A stretch of 11,530 nt of DNA from the NCBI GenBank assembly GCA_017411585.1, contig JAFQPV010000044.1, positions 1-11,530 on the forward strand. Direction: 5' to 3'. The position numbers and the translations under genes are program-made. Source of the stretch: Clostridia bacterium (GTDB taxonomy: Bacteria > Bacillota > Clostridia > UBA1381 > UMGS1253). The notes under the pieces are model-generated. The model was not told the DNA's origin. It saw only the letters and a program-made list of their open reading frames with translations, and made no database searches. Positions 1 to 6,622 of the stretch are shown here, piece by piece (the first letter of the stretch is position 1; the number at the start of each line of letters is the position of its first letter).

Positions 1-1986
1 GTTCACTCCGAGGATTTCCGCGGTAGCCGTCTGGAAACTGCCAAACAGAATGTTGGAACTCATATTGCTGCCGGTCATAAAGGAACCGAGCATACCGATA
101 AACGGAGCCAGTGCCACGTACGCATTGCCCAGTGTTGCAGCAATGCCGTTTGCCAAAACCACTGTCTGGCCTGTGCCGGACATGATTTTGGACATGATTA
201 CAAGCGCTAATACGGCAATACTGGATGGACGTGCCATCTTCGCAGTTCTCTGGAACACGCGCTTAGCCCCGCCTTCCCCTATAAAACCGCAGGTGCGATA
301 ATAAAATAGTCCTGCGAGGGAAGAAATCAAAAGGAACATACTGGCGTGAGTGAACGGACTGAGTGGGGAAAACTGTTCGGATGCTTCGTTGACAAATCCG
401 TAGCCGGTAACGGTCTCCGGGAATGAAAAACTCAGTTTGAAGCTGCCAAGCAGATTCTTTACCGGTCCTACCATCAGCACCACCAGCGTGATCGCAGAAA
501 GCAGTATGTATGGAAGAATCGCCTGCAGCAGCGACATTCTGCTGCCTTCACTTTCGTCTTCCTCTGCCGGTTCTCTGCGTTCCATGATCCGGCTGTCCTC
601 CAGACTCCATGGTTTCCCATAAAGACCGGTTCTGCCGAGAATCAAAATGCCAAACAGTGACAAACACGCCGGAATAAAGCATGCCACTGTTGTATTAATC
701 TGTGTCATCAAAAGTTCGCCGCCGCCCTGCAGGGTGGATAAAACCAGAACTGCCGGAAGTCCTTTCTTTAGACCGCTTCCTTTTCCGTAAAACCAGCAAA
801 TGGACAGACCGATCGCTGCATTCCAGATCCACAGCAAAAGGGCTGCAAAAAAGGCCGTTGCCAAATACTGCTCACTTCCGACCGTCATTCCCGAGGTCAT
901 CGTCAGCGCATCCCAGGCGGCACCGAGCGTTCCGTATGTATTTCCCCAGGACTGGCCCATTGTACATACAACCATTGTATCTGCAAATACCTCGAAGATA
1001 CCCCACATACCCTGAGCAACCGGCTCTTTAACGCTGGAGTTGGAGTGTACCATAACGGAAGAACCGAGACCTGCCTCGTTGGAGAATACACCGCGCTTGA
1101 AGCCCTGCTGCATTACCTTGGAAATTGCAACACCGCCTACACCGCCGGCTACTGCAACCGGATTAAATGCAGTTACGAAGATTGCCTTAAATGCCGGCAG
1201 AATCATAGCGTAGTTTACGCAAACGATTGCAACACTGCCGAGGATGAAGAGCACAACCATAAACGGTACTACCTTTTCTGCAAAGGAAGCAATTCTCTTT
1301 AAGCCGCCGAGTGTGATGAGTGCAGCGATTGCCACTAAGATGACACCGAGAATTACGGCATAAAGCGTTACACCGTCAAATACCTGCACATTCATAAGCG
1401 ACTGAATCGGGAATGCGCTTTCAAGGTTGATAACGATTTTGTTAATCTGACCCATTGCGCCGATACCGAAGGAAGCGAGCAGCGTGAAGATGGAGAACAG
1501 AATTGCAAGAATCTTACCGATTTTCTTGCAGCCCTTCTTTGCGCCGAGACCGTCTTCAAGATAGTACATTGCGCCGCCGGACCATTCGCCGTCTGCATTC
1601 TTTCTTCTATAGAAGATACCGAGTACATTTTCAGAGTAGTTGGTCATCATACCTAAAAATGCTGCAACCCACATCCAGAAAACGGCACCCGGACCGCCGA
1701 TTGCGATTGCCGCTGCAACGCCGGCGATGTTACCGACGCCGATGGTTGCTGCAAGCGCAGTACACAGTGCCTGGAACGGGGAGATGGTCTTGTCCTTTGT
1801 GTGACCGATTACATTTTTCTTAAAAAGACTGCCGATGGTGTTCTTCCACCAAAGGCGGATGTGCGACACCTGGAAAACTGCGGTTACAAGCGTTGTGAGC
1901 AAGCCTGTTGCGATAAGCAGGTACACACCGTAGTTCCAGACGAAGCCGTTGATGTCGTTGTTAAAGTTGGTGATCCATTCTAACAT
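1..1986 (-). CDS. AGCS sodium:amino acid symporter N-terminal part fused in frame to L-lactate permease C-terminal part (partial, runs off left edge)
   Basis: The frame opens at ATG 1986-1984 (MLEWITNFNNDING), about 10 bases after AGGGGG (1997-2002), and has no stop before the left edge (662 codons). Residues 1-342 are an alanine/glycine:cation symporter (AGCS): they carry GGPGAVFWMWVAAFLG, which fits the AGCS family signature, then SGGAMYYLEDGLG, FSNEAGLGSSVMVHS and GMWGIFEVFADTMVVCT. AGCS proteins are about 450-480 residues, so the last membrane segments are missing. From residue 343 (MGQSWGNTYGTLG) the protein matches L-lactate permease (LctP) instead: LKKGLPAVLV, FIPACLSLFGILILGR, and near the edge ALAPFIGMLGSFMTGSN followed by SSNILFGSFQ, a typical LctP motif. 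Each half is strongly recognisable. What is unsure is whether the join exists in a real chromosome. The promoter and glycine riboswitch belong to the AGCS half. Function as written is doubtful, because neither transporter is complete. Confidence 0.85.
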   Translation of the reverse strand, partial: MLEWITNFNNDINGFVWNYGVYLLIATGLLTTLVTAVFQVSHIRLWWKNTIGSLFKKNVIGHTKDKTISPFQALCTALAATIGVGNIAGVAAAIAIGGPGAVFWMWVAAFLGMMTNYSENVLGIFYRRKNADGEWSGGAMYYLEDGLGAKKGCKKIGKILAILFSIFTLLASFGIGAMGQINKIVINLESAFPIQSLMNVQVFDGVTLYAVILGVILVAIAALITLGGLKRIASFAEKVVPFMVVLFILGSVAIVCVNYAMILPAFKAIFVTAFNPVAVAGGVGGVAISKVMQQGFKRGVFSNEAGLGSSVMVHSNSSVKEPVAQGMWGIFEVFADTMVVCTMGQSWGNTYGTLGAAWDALTMTSGMTVGSEQYLATAFFAALLLWIWNAAIGLSICWFYGKGSGLKKGLPAVLVLSTLQGGGELLMTQINTTVACFIPACLSLFGILILGRTGLYGKPWSLEDSRIMERREPAEEDESEGSRMSLLQAILPYILLSAITLVVLMVGPVKNLLGSFKLSFSFPETVTGYGFVNEASEQFSPLSPFTHASMFLLISSLAGLFYYRTCGFIGEGGAKRVFQRTAKMARPSSIAVLALVIMSKIMSGTGQTVVLANGIAATLGNAYVALAPFIGMLGSFMTGSNMSSNILFGSFQTATAEILGVN

Positions 1987-2030
1987 TTTGTAAAAACCCC
2001 CTATGAAATTTGTTTTTTTGGAGAAGCAAC

Positions 2031-2057
2031 AAAAAAGATGTCCTCGAAAGGACATCT
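2031..2057 (-). terminator. Intrinsic terminator, expression platform of the glycine riboswitch
   Basis: On the minus strand a 9-bp perfect stem AGATGTCCT/AGGACATCT closes on a TTCG loop and is followed by five or more T. It lies between the aptamer and the symporter start. Its ascending arm contains TGTCCTTT (2054-2047), the exact complement of AAAGGACA (2121-2114) at the 3' end of the aptamer, so an antiterminator can form. Inference: glycine binding holds the aptamer strand, lets the terminator form and lowers symporter expression (an OFF switch). Confidence 0.88.
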
Positions 2058-2103
2058 GCAAAACATTCAAATCAATATGCGCAAATGCGCAACATTGTTT
2101 TTG

Positions 2104-2190
2104 AAATAAGCTCTGTCCTTTTGCCTGAGAGATTTATGATTTTGCACCTTCGGCACTCACCTTTTGTGAGGTTCTCCAGAGAGCCATCCG
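2104..2190 (-). promoter_or_regulatory. Glycine riboswitch aptamer (singlet type)
   Basis: Read on the minus strand, this has the glycine (gcvT-type) aptamer core in order: GCTCTCTGGAGAACC, a hairpin CTCAC-AAAA-GTGAG, GTGCCGAAGGTGCAAAA, then CTCTCAGGCAAAAGGACAGAGC. P1 pairs GCTCT (2184-2180) with AGAGC (2114-2110). Only one complete aptamer is present; the upstream side holds a separate stem-loop rather than a second core. Glycine riboswitches are known upstream of AGCS symporter genes, which fits the N-terminal half of the downstream gene. The core motifs are near consensus, so the identification is firm; the switching direction is inferred from the adjoining terminator. Confidence 0.93.
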
Positions 2191-2192
2191 TT

Positions 2193-2216
2193 CTCGGTTC
2201 GCAGCTGCGTCCCGAG
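2193..2216 (-). promoter_or_regulatory. Stem-loop 5' of the glycine aptamer (possible ghost aptamer remnant)
   Basis: On the minus strand CTCGG (2216-2212) pairs with CCGAG (2197-2193), enclosing GACGCAGCTGCGAA, in which GCAGCTGC is self-complementary. It sits eight bases upstream of the P1 strand of the aptamer. Singlet glycine riboswitches that resemble the second aptamer of tandem switches usually keep a reduced 'ghost' aptamer on the 5' side, and this stem is in the expected place. It lacks the glycine-binding core motifs. The ghost assignment is an inference. Confidence 0.55.
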
Positions 2217-2250
2217 CACTTCAACTGGCAATATTAAATTAACAAAAACG

Positions 2251-2279
2251 ATTATACAGCATTGTTATTCTTTTGTCAA
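2251..2279 (-). promoter_or_regulatory. Sigma-A promoter of the glycine riboswitch/symporter transcript
   Basis: On the minus strand a perfect -35 TTGACA (2279-2274) is followed after exactly 17 bases by a perfect -10 TATAAT (2256-2251). Transcription would start near 2244, about 28 bases before the first riboswitch stem-loop. Both hexamers are fully consensus, so strong constitutive initiation with control by the riboswitch terminator is likely. Confidence 0.9.
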
Positions 2280-2341
2280 CCCCTTTTGTGTAAAAAATGT
2301 AAATTTATGCGATTTTGTGTTTATTTATTTTGTAAAAGCTA

Positions 2342-2370
2342 TTGACAATATAGGATTTTAAAGGTACAAT
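2342..2370 (+). promoter_or_regulatory. Sigma-A promoter of rny
   Basis: TTGACA (2342-2347), a 17-base spacer and TACAAT (2365-2370), one mismatch to consensus. Start would be near 2377. It diverges from the symporter promoter about 60 bases away. A second possible -10 TATAAT lies at 2421-2426 with a weak TTGTGC at 2397-2402 (18-base spacer), so two start points are possible. Confidence 0.82.
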
Positions 2371-2376
2371 ATATAG

Positions 2377-2598
2377 TGTATATGCGTAAGTGCATATTGT
2401 GCGTTTAGTATTAGTATTATTATAATGAAAATGAAAAATGGGAAAACATGGCGGGCTGAGGACATATCCACCCGGTATTCTTGCTAGGCTTAGTTTATAC
2501 ACATTTTCTCGGTCGTTTACCGATTTAATACTGTTATAAAAGCAACAACAGAATAGGAAGGTATGTTAGACGCGCCGCCGGAAAAGGAGGTGCTGGAC
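2377..2598 (+). other. Long 5' leader of rny, no recognised riboswitch
   Basis: About 220 bases separate the predicted start point from the rny ATG. It holds short stem-loops: ATATGC/GCATAT at 2380-2397, an imperfect CGGG...CCCG stem at 2452-2474 with GGA/TCC inside, and TCGGT/ACCGA around 2509-2523. I recognise no known riboswitch or leader-peptide attenuator. The 20-codon frame at 2425-2487 lacks a ribosome binding site. RNase mRNAs are often autoregulated through their leaders, but nothing here shows that directly. Confidence 0.4.
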
Positions 2599-4170
2599 AT
2601 GAACACTTTAGACTGGATTATTATAGCTGTATGTGCGGTTGTGGCAATTTTGGCAGCAGTCATCAGTTATAGTATTGCATTAAAAAAGGGTTATGACAAA
2701 AGAAAAAGTGAAGCTGAGCGCTCGATTGGCAGCGCAGAAGCAGAAGCAAAACGCATTGTAGACGACGCACAGAAGGCCGCAGAAAGCAAAAAAAGAGAAA
2801 TTTTGCTTGAGGCGAAGGAAGAAAACCACAAGCTCCATATGGAATTTGACCGCGAGGTTAAGGAAAGAAGAAACGAGCTGACACGTCAGGAGCGCAGGCT
2901 GCAGCAAAAAGAGGAAACGCTCGACAAAAAGATTGAAGGTATTGAAGCTAAGGAAGAAAAGATTGCCAAGCGCGAAAAGGATTTAGAGGGCAAGGCAGAG
3001 GAACTTGAAAGACAAAAGCAGGCACAAATTGAGCTTTTGGAGAAGATTTCCGGCTTTACGGCTGAAGAAGCAAAGGCACAGCTTTTAGCAACTTTGGAAA
3101 GCCAGATTCGCCATGAGGCTGCAATGAAGCTGAAGGCAATCGAGGAGGAAACAAAGGAAGAAGCAGAGCGCAGAGCGAAGAACATCGTTGCGCATGCAAT
3201 TCAGAGAGTTGCTGCTGACCACGTTGCAGAAACAACGGTTTCCGTTGTGCCGCTGCCGAACGATGAAATGAAGGGCAGAATTATTGGTCGTGAGGGTAGA
3301 AATATCCGCACACTTGAAACGCTGACCGGTATTGATTTGATTATCGATGATACACCGGAGGCAGTTGTTATTTCCGGCTTTGACCCGATTCGCCGTGAAA
3401 TCGCGCGCGTATCGCTCGAACGCTTGATTGCAGACGGACGTATTCATCCGGCGCGCATCGAGGAAATGGTTGAAAAGTCGAGAAAAGAAATTGATGCTGA
3501 AATTAAGCAGGAGGGTGAGCGTGCGACCTTTGAAACAGGCGTACACGGCTTGCATCCTGAGGTGATTAAGCTGCTCGGTCGCTTGAAGTACAGAACAAGC
3601 TACGGACAGAACGTATTAAATCATGCAAAAGAGGTTTCCCACCTGGCAGGCGTTATGGCGGCAGAGCTCGGTGTAGATATCGCACTTGCAAAGCGCGCTG
3701 GTCTCTTGCACGACCTCGGTAAGTCTGTCGATCACGAGGTGGAGGGCTCGCACGTGCACATCGGTGCAGACCTCGCAAAGAAGTACAAGGAAAACAACGA
3801 TGTCATCCATGCGATTATGGCGCACCACGGCGATGTTGAGCCGCAGACGGTTATCGCATCGATTGTACAGGCTTGTGATGCAATTTCCGCTGCAAGACCG
3901 GGTGCTAGAAGAGAAAATCTTGAAACCTACATCAAGCGTCTTGAAAAGCTTGAAGAGATTGCAAACTCCTTTAACGGTGTTGATAAGTCCTTTGCAATTC
4001 AGGCAGGCCGTGAGATTCGTATCATGGTGAAGCCGGAGGATGTTAAGGATGACGATGTAGCATTGCTCGCACGCGAAATTGTAAAGCGTGTTGAAGATGA
4101 GCTTGAGTATCTGGGTCAGATTAAGATTAATGTAATCCGTGAAACCAGAGCAATTGATTACGCAAAATAA
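2599..4170 (+). CDS. rny: Ribonuclease Y (membrane-anchored endoribonuclease)
   Basis: RNase Y begins mRNA decay in many Firmicutes by endonucleolytic cleavage at the membrane. The 523-residue product matches the usual length of about 520. A single N-terminal membrane segment (about residues 4-28, [20 protein letters not shown]) is followed by a long charged Lys/Glu/Ala coiled coil (about 30-190). A KH RNA-binding domain follows with the GxxG loop in [10 protein letters not shown] (226-235), then an HD domain with catalytic HDLGK (371-375) and downstream [11 protein letters not shown] 2599 is chosen because AAAGGAGGTG ends six bases before it; an in-frame ATG at 2563 would add 12 residues not expected in the family and has poor ribosome binding site spacing. 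It has its own promoter and terminator. The next gene, ymdB, is its conserved neighbour in Bacillus (rny is ymdA there). Confidence 0.97.
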   Translation: MNTLDWIIIAVCAVVAILAAVISYSIALKKGYDKRKSEAERSIGSAEAEAKRIVDDAQKAAESKKREILLEAKEENHKLHMEFDREVKERRNELTRQERRLQQKEETLDKKIEGIEAKEEKIAKREKDLEGKAEELERQKQAQIELLEKISGFTAEEAKAQLLATLESQIRHEAAMKLKAIEEETKEEAERRAKNIVAHAIQRVAADHVAETTVSVVPLPNDEMKGRIIGREGRNIRTLETLTGIDLIIDDTPEAVVISGFDPIRREIARVSLERLIADGRIHPARIEEMVEKSRKEIDAEIKQEGERATFETGVHGLHPEVIKLLGRLKYRTSYGQNVLNHAKEVSHLAGVMAAELGVDIALAKRAGLLHDLGKSVDHEVEGSHVHIGADLAKKYKENNDVIHAIMAHHGDVEPQTVIASIVQACDAISAARPGARRENLETYIKRLEKLEEIANSFNGVDKSFAIQAGREIRIMVKPEDVKDDDVALLAREIVKRVEDELEYLGQIKINVIRETRAIDYAK

Positions 4171-4171
4171 C

Positions 4172-4197
4172 AAAGAGTCCCTCGGGACTCTTTTTTT
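4172..4197 (+). terminator. Intrinsic terminator of rny
   Basis: The stem AAAGAGTCC/GGACTCTTT (9 bp, CTCG loop) is followed by further T residues and starts two bases after the rny stop codon. It separates rny from the ymdB operon, so the two conserved neighbours are transcribed separately here. Confidence 0.92.
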
Positions 4198-4223
4198 GCT
4201 TTTCTTTGTACGCTGGTTCTAAT

Positions 4224-4331
4224 TATAAAAAGGTTAATTTTGTGTAATACTGCGTTGCAGAGATGAGCCCGTACGCAGAGTACTGTGCTTATCTCTGCGC
4301 ATTGTCTTACAGCAAAATTCTCTCTTTTTAT
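4224..4331. repeat. Palindromic intergenic element, copy 1
   Basis: This is a nested inverted repeat. Outermost arms are ATAAAAAG (4224-4231) and CTTTTTAT (4324-4331). Next are AATTTTG-TGTAA (4236-4247) and TTACA-G-CAAAATT (4307-4319) with one bulged G. An 11-bp middle stem CAGAGATGAGC/GCTTATCTCTG (4258-4268/4287-4297, one G-T pair) follows, then a 4-bp inner stem GTAC/GTAC around GCAGA. No open frame with a ribosome binding site lies in it. It resembles a MITE or REP-type element. The flanking sequence ATGCTGGTT recurs after copy 2 as ATGTTGGTT. Confidence 0.78.
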
Positions 4332-4365
4332 GCTGGTTATGGATGGTAATCTCTTCGCTAATTGT

Positions 4366-4475
4366 AATTGTAAAAAGGCTAATTTTGTGTAATACTGCGT
4401 TGGGGGCAGTTCGGCATACAAGAGTATAGCCGTCCTGCCGCCGCCTTGTCTTACAGCAAAATTCCTCTGTTTATG
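4366..4475. repeat. Palindromic intergenic element, copy 2
   Basis: This copy starts 145 bases after copy 1 in the same orientation. The left block from AATTGTAAAAAGGCT through TACTGCGTTG and the right block TTGTCTTACAGCAAAATTC are nearly identical to copy 1. The interior differs but still folds: GGCAG/CTGCC (4405-4409/4435-4439), CGGC/GCCG (4412-4415/4429-4432) and ATAC/GTAT around AAGA (4416-4427). The palindrome between the AATTTTG and CAAAATT arms is 83 bases against 84 in copy 1. The outermost AAAAAG arm is less well paired here. No coding sequence is evident. Confidence 0.78.
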
Positions 4476-4508
4476 TTGGTTGTAGTTTTTTCAATCTTTC
4501 AACAACAT

Positions 4509-4579
4509 CGTAGGGACCGGCCTCCCGGACGGTCCGCTTGTGCAGAATTGAACGGGCGATTCGGCAAGTCGCCTCTACG
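4509..4579. repeat. Two-hairpin palindromic repeat with CGTAG/CTACG ends
   Basis: The unit begins CGTAGGGACC and ends GTCGCCTCTACG, so the termini CGTAG and CTACG are inverted repeats. Inside are two GC-rich stem-loops: GGACCG/CGGTCC (4514-4519/4530-4535) and a second built on GGCGA/TCGCC near 4555-4574. It is much richer in GC than the surrounding sequence. Short GTAGGG...CCCTAC-type palindromic repeats are common between genes in gut Clostridia, and this looks like one. Membership of a named family cannot be shown from one copy. Confidence 0.55.
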
Positions 4580-4610
4580 CACATCATTGCCAATGGCACA
4601 TCATTTTTCT

Positions 4611-4639
4611 TTGACATATATGTAAAAGTTGGGTATAAT
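4611..4639 (+). promoter_or_regulatory. Sigma-A promoter of the ymdB operon
   Basis: A perfect TTGACA (4611-4616), a 17-base spacer and a perfect TATAAT (4634-4639). Start is expected near 4646, leaving a leader of about 30 bases. A small inverted repeat TGCCA-A-TGGCA (4588-4598) lies just upstream of the -35 and could be an operator, but nothing else supports that. Confidence 0.92.
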
Positions 4640-4676
4640 AGATATATTGATGTTTTAGGTTAGAAAGGGAATGCAA

Positions 4677-5459
4677 ATGAAGATTTTGTTTATCGGTGAT
4701 GTGACCGGTGCGGTGGGGCGCGATATGCTGGCACGCGGACTGGAGGATTTGCAGTACACGCATAAAATAGACTTTACGATTGTCAATGCTGAGAATGCGG
4801 CACACGGGCGCGGTATGAGCTACAGCATCTGTGAAGAACTGATGGATATGGATGTTGATGTTATCACGATGGGCAATCACGTGTGGGACAATACAGAAAT
4901 TTTTAAGGTATTCGATTGCTGTGACAGTGTTATTCGACCGGCAAATCTGCAGCCGAGTGTACCGGGCAAGGGCAGTGTGCTTACAGAGAAAAATGGTGTA
5001 AAGGTCGGCGTAATCAATCTTTTGGGGCAGGTCAACTGTCTGCCGTGTGACAATCCTTTTGCAGCAGCGGACCGCGAAATCGAGGCCTTGAAGGCAAAGG
5101 GTGCGCAAATCATTTTTGTGGATTTTCACGCAGAGGCGACAAGTGAAAAGGTTGCGATGGGACACTATTTAGACGGGCGCGCGAGTGCGGTGGTTGGTAC
5201 GCATACGCATATACAGACGGCAGATGAAAAAATACTGCCGCGCGGCTGTGCTTATTTAACCGATGCCGGTATGACCGGACCGTATCATTCGATATTGGGC
5301 GTGAAGGTTGAAATTATTACGAAACGCTTTGTGACCGGACTTCCGCAGCGCTTTGAAGTGGCAGAAGGCAAAGGACAGATTAATGGCGTTGTTGTGGAAA
5401 TAGATGAAAGCACAGGGAAAGCACAAGGCATTGAGCGCATTTCTTTTGTGGAGAAATAA
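4677..5459 (+). CDS. ymdB: YmdB-family metallophosphoesterase
   Basis: This is a calcineurin-like metallophosphoesterase of the TIGR00282/YmdB family. Bacillus YmdB hydrolyses 2',3'- and 3',5'-cyclic nucleotides, affects biofilm choice and RNA turnover, and is encoded next to rny, as here. Metal-binding motifs visible are GDVTG (7-11), MGNHVWDN (65-72), DFHAEATSEK (149-158, with H151) and GTHTHIQT (174-181, with H176 and H178), the full set expected. At 260 residues it matches the family (about 264). ATG 4677 is preferred over ATG 4671 because AGAAAGGGA ends directly at 4670, leaving no spacing for the earlier codon, and family members begin M-(K/R)-I-L-F-I-G-D. It is first in an apparent three-gene operon, with 10 bases to the next gene. 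Confidence 0.93.
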   Translation: MKILFIGDVTGAVGRDMLARGLEDLQYTHKIDFTIVNAENAAHGRGMSYSICEELMDMDVDVITMGNHVWDNTEIFKVFDCCDSVIRPANLQPSVPGKGSVLTEKNGVKVGVINLLGQVNCLPCDNPFAAADREIEALKAKGAQIIFVDFHAEATSEKVAMGHYLDGRASAVVGTHTHIQTADEKILPRGCAYLTDAGMTGPYHSILGVKVEIITKRFVTGLPQRFEVAEGKGQINGVVVEIDESTGKAQGIERISFVEK

Positions 5460-5469
5460 GGGGGACATT

Positions 5470-6597
5470 ATGCGTAAGTTGTTTTTGGTCGCACTTGCAA
5501 CGATACTGTTGCTGAGTTGCGGTTGTAGTTTTACTGTAAAGCAAGAGGAAGCTGAAAAGCCGGAGACGGTCGGTCTGTATATGCAGGAAGGCTTTATACC
5601 GGAAAAAATTTTGGCGGCTTTTACAAAGGAGACGGGAATTAAGGTCAAATGCTATAATTTATCGGATGCAAAGGTGGTGCAAAAAAAGCTGGAGACCGGT
5701 ATCAGTCCATTCGATTTAATTATTGGCGATAATATTATGCTGGAGTCTCTGAGCGCAGAGGCAGACGTTTTGCATACCGTTGATGCTTCTAAGCTTTCGA
5801 ATTATGCGCAGGTTTCTGCCCATACAAAGGCACTTCCTGAATATGCGCGCGAATATGCCATACCTTATATGCGCACCTGCACAGTGTTTGTGCACGATGT
5901 GATGACGACACGCGCACCGATTACAAGCTATGCAAGTATGTGGGCACCGTATTTTAAGGAGAGAATTTCTGTTGCTGAAGCGCCACGTTTGATGACATCC
6001 ATTGCGCTGAAGTCTAAAGGGCATCCAATCAATACGACAGAGGCTGCGCTGCTCGATGATGCTAAAAATACACTTTGTGCATTAAAGGACAATACATACA
6101 CGATTAGTTCGACATCTCCTGCACAGGATGTTGCAAACGGGATCAGCAGCCTGGCAGTTGTTTGGGCGCAGGATGCCGGCGCGGCAAAACAGAAAAAGCC
6201 GGCGCTTGAAATTCTTTATCCAAGCGATGGCGCGTTGATGCAGATGACTTGTATGATGATTTCAAAGACAGCGCCGAATATGGAAAACGCGTATCTTTTG
6301 GCAGATTATTTGCTGCGCGCCGACAACAGTGTGCAGGCTTGTATGGCAACAAAAATGGAGAGCCTGAATGCAGAGGCGGCAGATGATGCAAATGATGCTT
6401 ATCTTAGCATACCGGCTGTGCATATGGGCAAAAAGCACGATGCTACTGCGGAGTATTTACACTATGTAGCGGATACGGAAATCTATGACGAAATTTGGAA
6501 TGCGTTTGCGAAAACGCAGAAGACACGCGAAATTGAAGAGGAGAAGCAGGCAGAGGCTGCAGAAGAAACAGCTGCCGCTGTGCCATCTGATTCATAA
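5470..6597 (+). CDS. PotD-like extracellular solute-binding lipoprotein
   Basis: This 375-residue exported lipoprotein has signal MRKLFLVALATILLLSCGC, with lipidation probably at C17 (LLSC) or C19. The mature part resembles type-2 periplasmic binding proteins of the spermidine/putrescine (PotD/PotF) group: ILAAFTKETGIKVK, SPFDLIIGDNIM, REYAIPYM, SLAVVWAQDAG (W232, D235), YPSDGALMQ and TAPNMENAYLLADYLL. The family's usual Trp/Asp pair after the 'G-A-L' strand is replaced by Q258-M-T, so the polyamine-binding pocket may be altered. The last 20 or so residues are a Glu/Ala-rich tail. GGGGGA five bases before ATG 5470 sets the start. No ABC permease or ATPase genes are adjacent, so it is an orphan binding protein between ymdB and a thioesterase gene. 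Substrate unknown; the fold-level call is firmer than any ligand. Confidence 0.8.
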   Translation: MRKLFLVALATILLLSCGCSFTVKQEEAEKPETVGLYMQEGFIPEKILAAFTKETGIKVKCYNLSDAKVVQKKLETGISPFDLIIGDNIMLESLSAEADVLHTVDASKLSNYAQVSAHTKALPEYAREYAIPYMRTCTVFVHDVMTTRAPITSYASMWAPYFKERISVAEAPRLMTSIALKSKGHPINTTEAALLDDAKNTLCALKDNTYTISSTSPAQDVANGISSLAVVWAQDAGAAKQKKPALEILYPSDGALMQMTCMMISKTAPNMENAYLLADYLLRADNSVQACMATKMESLNAEAADDANDAYLSIPAVHMGKKHDATAEYLHYVADTEIYDEIWNAFAKTQKTREIEEEKQAEAAEETAAAVPSDS

Positions 6598-6622
6598 GGT
6601 TTGCTGAAAGAAGGAAATTTAG

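Noticed and set aside
2425..2487. 20-codon frame (MKMKNGKTWRAEDISTRYSC) in the rny leader as a leader peptide
   Set aside because: No ribosome binding site precedes it and its ATG overlaps a TATAAT sequence; codon content shows no attenuator-like run.
2563..2598. Upstream ATG 2563 as the rny start
   Set aside because: It adds 12 non-family residues and its purine tract is only about two bases away, whereas ATG 2599 has AAAGGAGGTG at ideal spacing and gives the usual length.
3085..4173. Long minus-strand frames opposite rny (156 and 185 codons)
   Set aside because: They lie antisense to a clear RNase Y gene, are Cys/Asn/Leu-rich shadows and lack start signals.
4158..4421. 87-codon minus-strand frame across the rny terminator and first palindrome
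   Set aside because: It crosses a strong terminator and a palindrome, has no ribosome binding site and resembles no protein; the palindromes explain the sequence.
4224..4475. The two palindromes as a CRISPR array
   Set aside because: Only two copies of about 110 bases, with the variable part inside the hairpin and not as a uniform spacer between short repeats; no cas genes.
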